Both the position numbers and the translations under genes were made by a program. The notes beneath the pieces were generated by a model. The model was not told the origin of the DNA. It searched no databases and worked only from the letters and a program-made list of their open reading frames with translations. Source: Saccharospirillaceae bacterium (lineage in GTDB: Bacteria > Pseudomonadota > Gammaproteobacteria > Pseudomonadales > Oceanobacteraceae). From it: a stretch of DNA of 64,000 bases. Below, piece after piece: positions 37,772 to 47,252 of this stretch. The stretch is taken from NCBI GenBank assembly GCA_022448365.1, contig JAKVCS010000001.1, positions 558,001 through 622,000 of the forward strand, read 5' to 3'. Each line of letters opens with the position of its first letter. Position 1 is the stretch's first letter.

Positions 37772-38986
37772 TCAGTAGTAATGGGTGCGATATTCACGGG
37801 CCTGCAGCCACTGGCTGTATTGTTGGCTGGCACCCGCGATACCACCGGGGTAGCTTTGATTAAAAAAGCGCTCAGCGTCATAAGGACCGCACGGATTAAT
37901 AGCAAAATAACCCAGCACTTCTTTCACCCAAAACTGACCGGCGCGGTGCCCCAATAAGAAATGCATCATGGCTGATGATTGGTGATAGTTATCTGCCTGA
38001 TCGATGTTGTTAAATTCGAAATGACTCAGCTCCGCCACACGAGCAAAACCACCGCTGTTGTGGCTTGCTAAACGATCAAAGACAGATTGGTCGACCTTCA
38101 CCAACGCAGCACTCATATGCCAGTCGAGGCGCTCGAGGTATTGCGCCAGTCCCTCACTGATCCAGATGGGTGTGGTACCCAGCATGCCCACCATCATGGC
38201 GTGTGTTATCTCATGACGGGCAATGCGCATGGTCATCTCATGATTGGCCTGACGCGCCAGGTAAGCCTGGTTATTTTGACCGTCGTAATACGCCATCCAC
38301 CCGGCGTTTGCCCCTTGCTCAGTTTTATAATGTTCAAACCTTGCCTGACTCGGAAAAATCATCAAATTCAGATTAATCTGGCGCCATTCATGACGTGGGA
38401 TGTACTGCGTCAGTATGCGGTACATCAGACTCGCCTGTTTTTTCAACTCTGCGCTGAGTGCTCTGTCACCTTCCCAACCCATGTATTGAATGTTGAGTTT
38501 GACGCCCTGAGTTCGACGACCGTAGGCTTTACTCATATCTTCGGCGCGCTGGCTCTTCGCTTTATCACCAAAATGAACTCTGCCATTTGCGTCGGTCCAA
38601 CGATATATGGACTGTTTTTCAACTGCCGTAATGTCCTGAGTGGGTGGTTTAACGCAGTGCTGGCGCACATGGCTGTAATGAGCCCGGGTTAGACTGTTGG
38701 TATTTTTATTCTGAGGAACACTCTGATGTTTGGTCAGCCGGAATTGCTCTGGGCTCACGCGTTTTTCGGTAGCGATCACTCTTTGCTGGACGGGATTGGC
38801 GAGAATATTCAGCAGCTGTGGCAAGATTGGCTGAGTGGTTTCAGTGACCACAAGGGTTTCGAGCCCAGGAGCTGGTAATACTCTCAACCAACGCACCCGC
38901 TGATCCGGTGAACTGCTGATCCAGAATAGCTCCGTCGCTGCGATAGCAATGGCAAAGGTGAAAAAAATCTGAAAAAGGGATTTCAC
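37772..38986 (-). CDS. DUF4124 domain protein with HExxH metallopeptidase-like C-terminus
   Basis: A 404-residue protein: N-terminal membrane helix or signal (VKSLFQIFFTFAIAIAATE), a low-complexity linker, a DUF4124 domain at about 127-141 (IYRWTDANGRVHFGD) and a C-terminal gluzincin-like domain with His258-Glu259-x-x-His262 and a third zinc ligand Glu278 in SEGLAQYLE. This resembles DUF1570-type peptidases and is likely periplasmic. Start: GTG 38986 with AGAGGT six bases upstream; the longer frame to 39109 has no ribosome binding site and a non-signal-like N-terminus. Substrate unknown. Confidence 0.72.
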   Translation of the reverse strand: MKSLFQIFFTFAIAIAATELFWISSSPDQRVRWLRVLPAPGLETLVVTETTQPILPQLLNILANPVQQRVIATEKRVSPEQFRLTKHQSVPQNKNTNSLTRAHYSHVRQHCVKPPTQDITAVEKQSIYRWTDANGRVHFGDKAKSQRAEDMSKAYGRRTQGVKLNIQYMGWEGDRALSAELKKQASLMYRILTQYIPRHEWRQINLNLMIFPSQARFEHYKTEQGANAGWMAYYDGQNNQAYLARQANHEMTMRIARHEITHAMMVGMLGTTPIWISEGLAQYLERLDWHMSAALVKVDQSVFDRLASHNSGGFARVAELSHFEFNNIDQADNYHQSSAMMHFLLGHRAGQFWVKEVLGYFAINPCGPYDAERFFNQSYPGGIAGASQQYSQWLQAREYRTHYY

Positions 38987-39342
38987 TCTCCGACCTCTCA
39001 GCAAGAACAGAAACACGGGATAAACGCTTGGATACCCCAAATCTAGGTCAGTCTCGGGAAACCCACCTGAAGCCAGAAAGAAAGTCAGGACATTTCTTAA
39101 TTTAGCCAAGAATCAGCTGAAAAGTAACCACTAACATTGGTGCTTTAGCGCCAGACTGAAAACGCCAGCGCCGAATTGCGACTCAGGTCACAAAACTCCA
39201 ATTGCTGAACGGCTGCTTTCCTTTAAATCCAAATCACGGTAGTAAGGCGATACCGGCTGAATACAGCATCAGCCGAATAAAATGGCGACCATCAGCACCG
39301 TTGCCACACTGCAAAAGCAGTGTGTGTCAGATATGTTTTCTG
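38987..39342. other. Intergenic region with a small hairpin
   Basis: About 356 bases without a supported gene, between two minus-strand genes. A hairpin CACACTGC, loop AAAA, GCAGTGTG lies at 39305-39324, about 19 bases after the helicase stop, and could end its transcript though there is no T-run. I see no promoter that I trust for the downstream gene. Confidence 0.4.
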
Positions 39343-41628
39343 TTATTCGTATTGCAATAACCCAGCAATTTTTTCCCGGCTCAGGGTTCTCAGTTTTGTC
39401 TCTCCGTCAAAGCGTATCTTTAAATACTGATCATCTTCCGACAGGATATAGCCCGCTCCCAGAACGTTGTGGCGTACCCGCTGCTTGGTCTCAGGCTCCG
39501 GATATTTGCGATCAATAATAAAATCGTTCTGCAGCGTCGGTTTTTTCGCCGGCTTTTCACTCACCATTAAAGCGCAGTGCTGTTCCGCCAGGTATCGATC
39601 AAGCCAGGCGGCTTTAATATCCAGCTCTAGTTCGTTTTGCTGTTGGTGTTCAACATTATGGTAAATTGCTCTGGCAACAGACTGACTGGCAACCACATTC
39701 AGTTCTCGCTGGAAGCGGCTGGTTTTTTCGTGCTCTGGGGGCTTCTTACGTCGTTTTGAGTCAAATGCCGGCGCCAACAAATGCAGCTGCTGCTGGCTAC
39801 GGGTCATAGCAACGTATAATAATCGCCGCTCACTTTCTTCACTGGCCGCCGTGGTAAATTCGCCTTCCGGGTGATACGGATAATATTGGGCATTTAATCC
39901 CGGAATAATTACTACCGGCCACTCCAACCCTTTACTTTTGTGAATCGACGTCAGGTGTACACCGGTATTATTTTCCTGCTGTAACCGCTGTGCTTTTAAC
40001 TCCAGTAAATAGTCATGGGCAGCACGGCTGGATTGCTGGCTTTCTTTAATAAAAGCAACAAATGCCTTTATGGTCTGACGCCGGTCTTCGATTTGCTGGG
40101 CAGAAAATGCGCTGTCTTCGATACCCTGATACAAATCAGACTCATCGATATAATCCTGAATAATACGGAAGGCCGAGGTATTAATATGCTCAGCATTAGC
40201 AATAACAGCCGCCCGGGCTTCCAGTTGTTCTCTTTGCCATTTGGAAATGTCATCCGGAATGGCTTCAACCATAGCTTCAGCAAAATCCTGTTCAGCAACG
40301 GCGGTTTTTTTCGCAATCTGCTCTAACATCGAACGTTTAATTTTGGGATACGGCGTGGTCAGAATATGCAGCCAGGCCTGCTCTCGTTCAGACTGACTGC
40401 GCTGCGAAAATTTCGCCGCCGCAATTTCCAGCAACAGCCAGAAAATATGCAATTCCCAGCGATCCAGTACCGACAATGAATTATGTAACTGATATGGGAT
40501 TTTCTTCTGCAGTAACGCCAGCTCAACCGGCGCACATAACGCCCATAAACGATTAATAACGGCAATCTGTTCCAGCGGCCGCTTCTCCGCTTCACTTTCG
40601 ATCAGGGTCAGAATTAACCGGGCTTCGTGATGCGCCTGATGTAGCTGCACCTGACTGACGGGAGTGCTCTGATGGGATAAACACAATACCGGTTCACGTT
40701 GCTGGTTGTGGCTGATCAGGTGGTTGGCCAGCAGTGAGATTTCATGTCCGTAACGAAAGGTATGTGGCAATGTATAGCGGCTAACCGCTTGCTGAGATTG
40801 ACCCAGACGACGATCAAATTCCTGCACAATAAATTCCGGCTTCGAACCACGGAATTCGTAGATGGTCTGGTCCGGGTCACCAATCACCATCACCGAGCCA
40901 CGGCCGGCATATAATACTTCGAGAAAATATTGCTGAATCTCGTTAATGTCCTGATATTCGTCGACCAATATCCATTGCATATGGCCGCCAAAATGCGCGG
41001 CGACTTCCGGATTACGGCGAAAGCACATCACCGGATCGTAAATCATATCGTTAAAGCTGATACGGTTTTGCGATTTACGCCACTGTTCAAATTGCTCAAA
41101 ACATTCAACAAACAGGCGACAAGCCGGTGATAAATCGAGTGTGTCGAACACATCCGCCGGGGGTAAAAGTCCGGCTTTAACCAGATCGATAAAACCCATT
41201 GCCGGCTCAACCCATTTCTTTTTCTGCGACAGAATTTCCTGGCGGGTGTCGTCATCGGCAATTTGTTGCAATAACCGCCAGACGACATTTTCGACTTCAC
41301 CGTCAGACAGCAATTTATCCTGGAACGCAGGTAAATGCCCCTGCTGAATCAGACGCTGATAAATTCGCAGGCCAAGCGAATGAAAGGTGCGAATCTGAGG
41401 TAATGGCTTACCGGGCAACAAACGTTGCAGCTTGGCCTCAAAATCCTGCTGTGCGGCCTTGTTATACATCAACACCAGCATCCGCCGGGGATCACAGCTG
41501 TGCTCCAGACGCGCCGCAATAAAGTGCGTCAGCGTGGTGGTTTTACCAGCGCCGGCAACGGCTATGACTTTGGCGTGACCTTGCTGGTGATTGACCACCG
41601 CAAGTTGTTCAGATGTTAAGTTATTCAA
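39343..41628 (-). CDS. UvrD/Rep-family superfamily I DNA helicase
   Basis: A 761-residue helicase with all main SF1A motifs: Walker A in VAGAGKTTTLTHF (about residue 24), motif II in WILVDEYQDINEIQQ, motif III in IGDPDQTIYEFRG, the motif TSIHKSKGLEWPVVI near 560 and motif VI in RRLLYVAMTRSQQQLHLL near 610. It is not clearly UvrD, Rep or PcrA, being larger than Rep and with divergent inserts. Likely a DNA repair or replication helper. It diverges from the LRR-kinase gene. Confidence 0.92.
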   Translation of the reverse strand: MNNLTSEQLAVVNHQQGHAKVIAVAGAGKTTTLTHFIAARLEHSCDPRRMLVLMYNKAAQQDFEAKLQRLLPGKPLPQIRTFHSLGLRIYQRLIQQGHLPAFQDKLLSDGEVENVVWRLLQQIADDDTRQEILSQKKKWVEPAMGFIDLVKAGLLPPADVFDTLDLSPACRLFVECFEQFEQWRKSQNRISFNDMIYDPVMCFRRNPEVAAHFGGHMQWILVDEYQDINEIQQYFLEVLYAGRGSVMVIGDPDQTIYEFRGSKPEFIVQEFDRRLGQSQQAVSRYTLPHTFRYGHEISLLANHLISHNQQREPVLCLSHQSTPVSQVQLHQAHHEARLILTLIESEAEKRPLEQIAVINRLWALCAPVELALLQKKIPYQLHNSLSVLDRWELHIFWLLLEIAAAKFSQRSQSEREQAWLHILTTPYPKIKRSMLEQIAKKTAVAEQDFAEAMVEAIPDDISKWQREQLEARAAVIANAEHINTSAFRIIQDYIDESDLYQGIEDSAFSAQQIEDRRQTIKAFVAFIKESQQSSRAAHDYLLELKAQRLQQENNTGVHLTSIHKSKGLEWPVVIIPGLNAQYYPYHPEGEFTTAASEESERRLLYVAMTRSQQQLHLLAPAFDSKRRKKPPEHEKTSRFQRELNVVASQSVARAIYHNVEHQQQNELELDIKAAWLDRYLAEQHCALMVSEKPAKKPTLQNDFIIDRKYPEPETKQRVRHNVLGAGYILSEDDQYLKIRFDGETKLRTLSREKIAGLLQYE

Positions 41629-41731
41629 GTTGGCCCCCGGTTATGACGCCCATTCTAACTGAAACCATTCATTCCCTAAATCAGTCAATCTGCCTTATTA
41701 TGGCGGCCCGATTCATCGTCAGGACGCATTC

Positions 41732-43021
41732 ATGAGCGAAACACGTATCCAGATCCAGCAGCAATTAACCGAATTTCCGCGTGAAGTATTCGATCATGCC
41801 GATACGCTGGAAATCCTTGATCTGGGTAATAACCAATTGTCGGACCTGCCAGATGACTTCAGCCGGCTTAAGCAGCTAAAGATCCTGTTCCTGACCAACA
41901 ACCGTTTTACTCATATTCCACCAGTACTGGCCCAGTGCCCGGCTCTGGAGATGATCGCCTTTAAAGAAAATCAGCTGACGGAATTTGCTGAAGACAGCAT
42001 TCCGGAGCATACCCGCTGGCTGATTCTGACCGGCAACCAGCTGGCGCGCCTGCCGGACTCTATGGGCAAGCTGCATCGCCTGCAGAAGTTGGCACTGGCG
42101 GGCAATCAACTGACCGAACTGCCAGACAGCATGGCTAACTGTCGTAACCTCGAACTGGTTCGTCTATCAGCTAATCGCTTTGAGGCACTGCCCGATTGGT
42201 TATTCAAACTGCCCCGCTTATCCTGGCTGGCTTTTGCCGGTAATCCGTTTTCCAGTTCGGTATTTACCGGCGTGGAGCACGCATCGAAAACAGTACCGTT
42301 TGTGCATCTGGATGATCTGGAGCTGGACGAAAAGCTGGGCGAAGGCGCCTCTGGCACCATTTATCGTGGTCACTGGAAGCAAGCTCATGAACACCTGGGT
42401 AAGCCAGATATCGCGGTTAAATTATTTAAAGGCGATGTCACCAGCGACGGTTATCCGCAGGACGAATTAGATTGCTGCCTCGATGCTGGCCATCACCCGC
42501 ATATTGTAAAAACCATTGGTGAGATTAAAGACCCTGGCGAGCTTGGTATCGTAATGGAGTTGATTCCAGCGGGTTACCGTAACCTGGGCAACCCACCCAA
42601 TTTTGATACCTGCAGTCGCGATACCTTTGCTGAAGGCGTTTCTTTTAGCGCAGAACAAATCGCTAAAATTGCTGCTGATTTTGCCAGCGCGGCCCATCAC
42701 CTCCACCAGCAAGGTGTCAGTCATGGGGATTTATACGCTCATAACACGCTGGTGAATGATCAATGTGAAATCCTGATTGGTGATTTTGGTGCGGCTTCTG
42801 ACTGTAAGACACTTCCTGAGAATCAACGTGCCGATATGGAGAAAGTGGAGGTAAGAGCGCTAGGTTGTTTATTGGATGATTTATTAACGTTGCCAGCCAA
42901 TCCGCTGGACGATGAAAATGGTTTGGTGAAGATGCTGAACTCGTTAAGAGATCGGTGTTTTATTGAGGATGTAAGTCAAAGACCTGACTTTAAAAAAGTC
43001 CTGAAAACTCTTTCTAAATAA
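41732..43021 (+). CDS. Leucine-rich-repeat protein fused to a protein kinase domain
   Basis: A 429-residue single-chain fusion. Residues 1-185 are leucine-rich repeats (LEILDLGNNQLSDLPDD and six or seven more of the LxxLxLxxNxLxxLP type). Residues 195-429 are a eukaryote-like kinase domain: glycine loop GEGASGT (203-209), catalytic Lys230, HGD loop with Asp333 and Asn338 and DFG at 351-353, all kept. No membrane helix or signal is seen, so it is cytoplasmic. Function is unknown; such fusions are rare outside eukaryotes but are known in some gammaproteobacteria. A terminator follows. Confidence 0.9.
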   Translation: MSETRIQIQQQLTEFPREVFDHADTLEILDLGNNQLSDLPDDFSRLKQLKILFLTNNRFTHIPPVLAQCPALEMIAFKENQLTEFAEDSIPEHTRWLILTGNQLARLPDSMGKLHRLQKLALAGNQLTELPDSMANCRNLELVRLSANRFEALPDWLFKLPRLSWLAFAGNPFSSSVFTGVEHASKTVPFVHLDDLELDEKLGEGASGTIYRGHWKQAHEHLGKPDIAVKLFKGDVTSDGYPQDELDCCLDAGHHPHIVKTIGEIKDPGELGIVMELIPAGYRNLGNPPNFDTCSRDTFAEGVSFSAEQIAKIAADFASAAHHLHQQGVSHGDLYAHNTLVNDQCEILIGDFGAASDCKTLPENQRADMEKVEVRALGCLLDDLLTLPANPLDDENGLVKMLNSLRDRCFIEDVSQRPDFKKVLKTLSK

Positions 43022-43141
43022 ATACCTACTATTATCTTTAGCCACCGCATCTGTGCTACATCCCTGTAGCTAGATGCTAACGCGACATCCTATCGCTGCT
43101 ACAAAAACAATAGCAGGTATTAATTTAAGAGTTTCAGACAC

Positions 43142-43172
43142 AAAAAAGCCGATCACTAGGATCGGCTTTTTT
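43142..43172. terminator. Bidirectional Rho-independent terminator
   Basis: AAAAAAGCCGATC, 5-base loop, GATCGGCTTTTTT. It lies between the LRR-kinase gene and trpS, which converge. Confidence 0.9.
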
Positions 43173-43195
43173 ATTTCGGCAGAAAAATTAGCTTT

Positions 43196-44215
43196 TTATT
43201 TCAGACCAAAAATACCAACGGCTTCACGTACCTGTTCCATCAGCGGAACACTCAGTTTGCGGGCTTTTTCAGCACCTTTCTGCAGCTCAGCTTCAATATC
43301 CTGTGGACGCGTCAGCAGATCGTTGTATTTTTCGCGAGCTTCGGCAATTTCTTCATTAACCAGAGCAAACAGTTTTTTCTTAGCATCGCCCCAGCCAATA
43401 CCATCGGCATAAGCCTGTGTCATTTCAGCCAGCTGCTCTTCGTTTGCGAAGGCTTTCCAGATCTGGAACACGGTCGAATCATTCGGGTCTTTCGGTTCGC
43501 CGGGTTCTAACAGGTTGGTTTTAATTTTGTTGATGTGTTTCTGCAGCTGTTTTTCAGTCAGAAACAGAGGAATGGTATTGCCATAACTCTTACTCATCTT
43601 ACGGCCGTCTAAGCCCTGCAAAATCGCGACGTTATCGTCCACCACATATTCCGGCAGTGTTAACAGTGGGTTCTTTTTGCTGGAATAGATATGGTTAAAA
43701 CGCTGAGCCATATCACGCGCCATTTCGACGTGCTGGATCTGGTCTTTGCCTACCGGTACTTTGTTAGCACCAAACATCAGAATGTCGGCAGCCATTAATA
43801 CCGGGTAGCTGAACAGACCCATGGTAATGGCCTTATCGGCGTCTTCGTTCTCTGCCAGGTTGGCATCGACCGCACCTTTATAAGCGTGAGCGCGGTTCAT
43901 CAGGCCTTTGGCGCAGATGCAGTTCAGCATCCAGGTCAGTTCCGGAATCTCGCGTATGTCCGACTGACGGTAGAACATGGTGTTGTCGGTATCTAAGCCC
44001 AAAGCCAGCCAGGTTGCTGCAATCTCAGTGGTCGACTGGTGAACCAGTTTAGGGTCCTGACACTTAATCAGGGCATGGTAGTCTGCCAGAAAGAAGAAAG
44101 ATTCGATGTCGCTGTTTTGGCTGGCTTCAATTGCCGGACGAATTGCACCAACGTAGTTACCCAGATGTGGGGTGCCAGTGGTGGTAATACCAGTAAGAAC
44201 GCGCTGCTTGCTCAT
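43196..44215 (-). CDS. trpS: Tryptophan--tRNA ligase
   Basis: A 339-residue class Ic synthetase that charges tRNA-Trp. The HIGH-type motif appears as [12 protein letters not shown] near the N-terminus and KMSKSYGN near residue 200. The start ATG 44215 (MSKQRVLTG) matches homologues; an upstream start at 44284 would add a non-homologous 23-residue stretch. A long hairpin lies in the leader region about 85-150 bases before this start. yciO and rnm precede it on the same strand. Confidence 0.95.
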   Translation of the reverse strand: MSKQRVLTGITTTGTPHLGNYVGAIRPAIEASQNSDIESFFFLADYHALIKCQDPKLVHQSTTEIAATWLALGLDTDNTMFYRQSDIREIPELTWMLNCICAKGLMNRAHAYKGAVDANLAENEDADKAITMGLFSYPVLMAADILMFGANKVPVGKDQIQHVEMARDMAQRFNHIYSSKKNPLLTLPEYVVDDNVAILQGLDGRKMSKSYGNTIPLFLTEKQLQKHINKIKTNLLEPGEPKDPNDSTVFQIWKAFANEEQLAEMTQAYADGIGWGDAKKKLFALVNEEIAEAREKYNDLLTRPQDIEAELQKGAEKARKLSVPLMEQVREAVGIFGLK

Positions 44216-44299
44216 GAAACGGACTCTGTAAAAACTGAGAGAATAGAAAGCGCGACATGATACCTGTTTCACCGCTCTTAACAAAGTTCACCACTTTGG

Positions 44300-44364
44300 C
44301 AATCCAATAAGCATGGGTATCTTCCCGCGTGCCCGTCGTAAGGGGAACCATACCTATTGGATTG
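44300..44364 (-). promoter_or_regulatory. Long imperfect hairpin upstream of trpS
   Basis: The left arm 44300-44316 and right arm 44348-44364 are near-complementary over 17 bases, with two G:T wobble pairs when read on the minus strand. An inner TTCCC/GGGAA pair extends the structure, leaving a 16-base loop. It lies between the yciO stop and the trpS start, so it may be a structured leader of trpS or a stabilised yciO 3' end. Function not known. Confidence 0.5.
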
Positions 44365-44391
44365 AAGCAGAATCGGGGGATAAAAAAGCGA

Positions 44392-45012
44392 TTACACAAA
44401 CGCTGAAGCGTCACCCACACCTTGTCGCAACACCTCCGGTGCCTCGTCCATCAGATCAATCACGGTCGTGGCTTCAAAACCGCAATAACCGCCATCAATT
44501 ACCAGGTCCAGCTCATGTTCCAGCTGCTGACGAATGTCGTACGGGTCCGACATCGGCATATCATCACCGGGCATAATCAGCGAGGTAATCATGATCGGTT
44601 CATTCATCTCAGACAGCAGATCCATCGCAATTTGATTATCCGGAACCCGAATACCAATGGTGCGTTTTTTCGGATGCATCAACAAACGAGGTACCTGGCG
44701 GGTTGCTTCCAGGATAAAAGTAAAAGCGCCCGGTGTGTGATTCTTCAGCAAACGGTATTTGACGTTATCAACTTTGGCGAAGTCAGACAGCTCCGATAAA
44801 TCGCGGCACAACAAGGTGAAGTTGTGATGTTTATCGAGTTGACGCAAACGACGGACTTTTTCTGTCGCGTTTTTATCGCCGATGCGGCATGCCAGAGCAT
44901 AGGCACAGTCGGTGGGAATAACCGCTAGACCGCCACTGCGAATAATTTCCGCGGCTTGTTTAACCAATCGTGCCTGTGGATTTTCAGGATGGATCTGAAA
45001 GAACTGACTCAC
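44392..45012 (-). CDS. yciO: YciO/Sua5 family protein (L-threonylcarbamoyladenylate synthase-like)
   Basis: A 206-residue protein of the YrdC/Sua5/YciO group. The N-terminal RSGGLAVIPTDCAYALACRIG and the KHHNFTLLCRDLSEL segment are typical of YciO, and PGAFTFILEATRQVPR follows. Sua5/TsaC makes threonylcarbamoyl-AMP for t6A; YciO has weak or unproven activity of that kind. It sits with rnm (yciV) and yciI, an order resembling the E. coli yci region. Confidence 0.88.
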   Translation of the reverse strand: MSQFFQIHPENPQARLVKQAAEIIRSGGLAVIPTDCAYALACRIGDKNATEKVRRLRQLDKHHNFTLLCRDLSELSDFAKVDNVKYRLLKNHTPGAFTFILEATRQVPRLLMHPKKRTIGIRVPDNQIAMDLLSEMNEPIMITSLIMPGDDMPMSDPYDIRQQLEHELDLVIDGGYCGFEATTVIDLMDEAPEVLRQGVGDASAFV

Positions 45013-45111
45013 TGTTGCTCCGTTATGTCTGCCAGCGCAGACAATAGAATATTTTATTAGAGCGTGCAGTATATCCCTTAACAGGAGTGCCGAGGGCGAA
45101 TTAACCGATTT

Positions 45112-45972
45112 TTAGCCAACTAATTGCCAGTCAGACCATACAGGATCAATATCTTTCGGGAATGTCGGCATCACCCCCAGGTCTAATCCAAAACGATTCG
45201 GACCGTGGTAATCGCTGCCACAAGACCCTTTGAGACCATAATCTTTCGCCAGCGTTTTCATTTGGCCCTGCTGGTTGTTATCCATCATACCGTACGCAAC
45301 CTCAAGACCACTGCCACCAGCGTCGACAAAATCGTCCATGCAGGCGCGCAACTTGGTACGTGTCATATTGTATAAGTGGGCGTGAGCCATAACTGCAATG
45401 CCGCCAGAATCAACAATCCAGCGCACCACCTTATCCAGCTGCGGCCAATTAGCCTGTACATCACCTACTTTGCCGGCACCCAGATATTTTTTAAAAGCCG
45501 TCGCCATATCCGGTACAAGGTTGTGATCAATCAGGTATTGGGCAAAGTGCGGGCGTCCCACCAGCTCGCTGGCCTCACCATCGCCACCGGCAATCGTCTG
45601 TATATCTTTGATATCGATATCATGCTTTAGCTTTTTCGACAGTTTGTCGGCAATGATCAGCGAGCGTTGCTTACGCGCTTCAATCTGTGCCTGCTCCGCA
45701 GCCAGCATTACCTCAGACTGAGGGTCAAAGTTCAGCCCAACAATATGGATGGTGACACCACCCCAAACGCACGACAGTTCAATTCCCGGAATCAGATTCA
45801 GGCCCTTTTCCCGCGCTACCGGCAACGCTTCGCGGTAACCTTCAACAGTATCATGGTCAGTAATTGCTAACGTTTTGATACCCCGTTCACAAGCGCGTGC
45901 GACCAGATCGGCTGGGGCGTGTTTACCGTCAGATGCGGTAGTGTGGCAATGCAAATCAAATTCTGAAATCAC
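45112..45972 (-). CDS. rnm: PHP-domain 5'-3' exonuclease (RNase AM)
   Basis: A 286-residue PHP-domain metal-dependent hydrolase (YciV/TrpH family). Metal-binding motifs include DLHCHTTASDGK at the N-terminus, AITDHDTVEGY, PGIELSC and a later SDYHGPNRFG. In E. coli this enzyme matures the 5' ends of rRNAs and cleaves 3',5'-bisphosphonucleotides. It is 99 bases upstream of yciO on the same strand; whether the two are one operon is unclear. Confidence 0.9.
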   Translation of the reverse strand: MISEFDLHCHTTASDGKHAPADLVARACERGIKTLAITDHDTVEGYREALPVAREKGLNLIPGIELSCVWGGVTIHIVGLNFDPQSEVMLAAEQAQIEARKQRSLIIADKLSKKLKHDIDIKDIQTIAGGDGEASELVGRPHFAQYLIDHNLVPDMATAFKKYLGAGKVGDVQANWPQLDKVVRWIVDSGGIAVMAHAHLYNMTRTKLRACMDDFVDAGGSGLEVAYGMMDNNQQGQMKTLAKDYGLKGSCGSDYHGPNRFGLDLGVMPTFPKDIDPVWSDWQLVG

Positions 45973-46206
45973 AACGCTGCTCTGTTGTTAACTGGGTATG
46001 TCCGATTATTGTAATGGCCGCGACGTCAATAAGCGACAGTAGCAACCTTGTAATTACGGCTTCTCACACGCCATCAATCAGAAACACAGGTTTGTGCGCC
46101 ATAACTAACTTCTGAGGATTCAGTTTGCTCGACCTGACAATCCTCTTTATTATCCGTCAGTCTCTTTTCTTATACCGCTACATGAACCATGAGGAGCAGT
46201 AAGCGC

Positions 46207-46506
46207 ATGTGGTATGCCATTATCAGCCAGGATGTTGAAAACAGTCTGGAGAAACGCATGGGTGCTCGCCCGGCTCATCTGGAACGTTTGAACGCATTAA
46301 AAGATGAAGGCCGCTTACTGATTGCAGGCCCACACCCGGCAATCGACAGCAATGATCCAGGTGAAGCCGGTTTCACCGGCAGCTTAGTGGTTGCGGAATT
46401 TGACTCGCTGGAAACCGCACAAAGCTGGGCGGATGCCGATCCTTACGTAGCCGCAGGCGTTTACGCCAGCGTTACTGTAAAGCCATTTAAGAAAGTACTG
46501 CCCTAA
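46207..46506 (+). CDS. yciI: YciI family protein
   Basis: A 99-residue ferredoxin-like-fold protein: [17 protein letters not shown] at the N-terminus, then [24 protein letters not shown] and the [20 protein letters not shown] end, all typical of YciI, including the His-Asp pair. Enzymatic role is unclear in the family. GAGGAG at 46191-46196 supports the ATG at 46207; an ATG at 46189 in the same frame overlaps that site. The next gene begins 24 bases downstream. Confidence 0.9.
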   Translation: MWYAIISQDVENSLEKRMGARPAHLERLNALKDEGRLLIAGPHPAIDSNDPGEAGFTGSLVVAEFDSLETAQSWADADPYVAAGVYASVTVKPFKKVLP

Positions 46507-46530
46507 TCTGCGACCGACAAGGACATGATT

Positions 46531-47199
46531 GTGAAAAAGATTCTGTTAGCCAGTGTTGCTCTGTTATTTGCCATGACCGCTCAAGCAGCGGTGGAAAAAC
46601 GTTATGTTGCTGATAGCCTGTGGCTGCAGCTGCGCAGTGGTCCCGGCAATGAGTTTCGTATTCTCAAAGCACTGCGAAGTGGTGAGCACCTGATCTTTAT
46701 TGAAGAAGATCTGGAAAAGAAATACACCAAGGTCAAGACTTCCAAAGGCCTGGAAGGCTGGGTATTAACCCGCTTTCTGGTGAACGAGCCAATCGCTAAA
46801 GAGAAGCTGATTCTGGCCAATCGGGAAATGGATAAAATCAAAGCCGAACTGGTGACTTTAAAAACACAAAAGAGTGAGCTGGAAACTCAGGTAGAGAGTC
46901 TGAAAAGTGACCGCTCTGGCCTTAACCGCAGTCAGGGAAAATTGGAAAAAGAACTGAAGCGCATCAAAACCATTTCTGCCAATGCTCTGGCACTGGATGA
47001 AAAAAGTAAAAAGCTCACTCAACGCAATCAGGAACTGGAAATCCAGGTTGAAGCATTAACCGCTGAAAACGCACAACTGCGCGACGATCGACAGCAAACG
47101 TATCTGATTTACGGTGGCGGCCTGGTGGTCATTGGCATCTTCGCTGGGCTGCTATTGCCATCGTTACGTGGTGGTAAACGCAACGGTGGCTGGGCTTAA
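46531..47199 (+). CDS. TIGR04211-type SH3 domain membrane protein
   Basis: A 222-residue envelope protein: signal peptide (MKKILLASVALLFAMTAQA), a bacterial SH3 domain (about 22-85, VADSLWLQLRSGPGNEFRIL), a long coiled coil (about 90-190, heptads of L, E, K) and a C-terminal membrane helix (IYGGGLVVIGIFAGLLL) with a basic tail. I chose GTG 46531 because AAGGA lies seven bases upstream; ATG 46525 is only one base from it. It resembles E. coli YgiM. Function unknown, presumably peptidoglycan or envelope sensing. Confidence 0.85.
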   Translation: MKKILLASVALLFAMTAQAAVEKRYVADSLWLQLRSGPGNEFRILKALRSGEHLIFIEEDLEKKYTKVKTSKGLEGWVLTRFLVNEPIAKEKLILANREMDKIKAELVTLKTQKSELETQVESLKSDRSGLNRSQGKLEKELKRIKTISANALALDEKSKKLTQRNQELEIQVEALTAENAQLRDDRQQTYLIYGGGLVVIGIFAGLLLPSLRGGKRNGGWA

Positions 47200-47226
47200 G
47201 CCAAAAAAGGCGACACTCTTTCCGTC

Positions 47227-47252
47227 AAAAAAGCAGCTTAGGCTGCTTTTTT
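47227..47252. terminator. Rho-independent terminator
   Basis: AAAAAAGCAGC, loop TTAG, GCTGCTTTTTT, 28 bases after the SH3 gene stop. Confidence 0.9.

Noticed and set aside
44157-44420. 87-residue minus-strand frame spanning the trpS leader
   Set aside because: It crosses the hairpin and the trpS start in another frame and matches nothing known.
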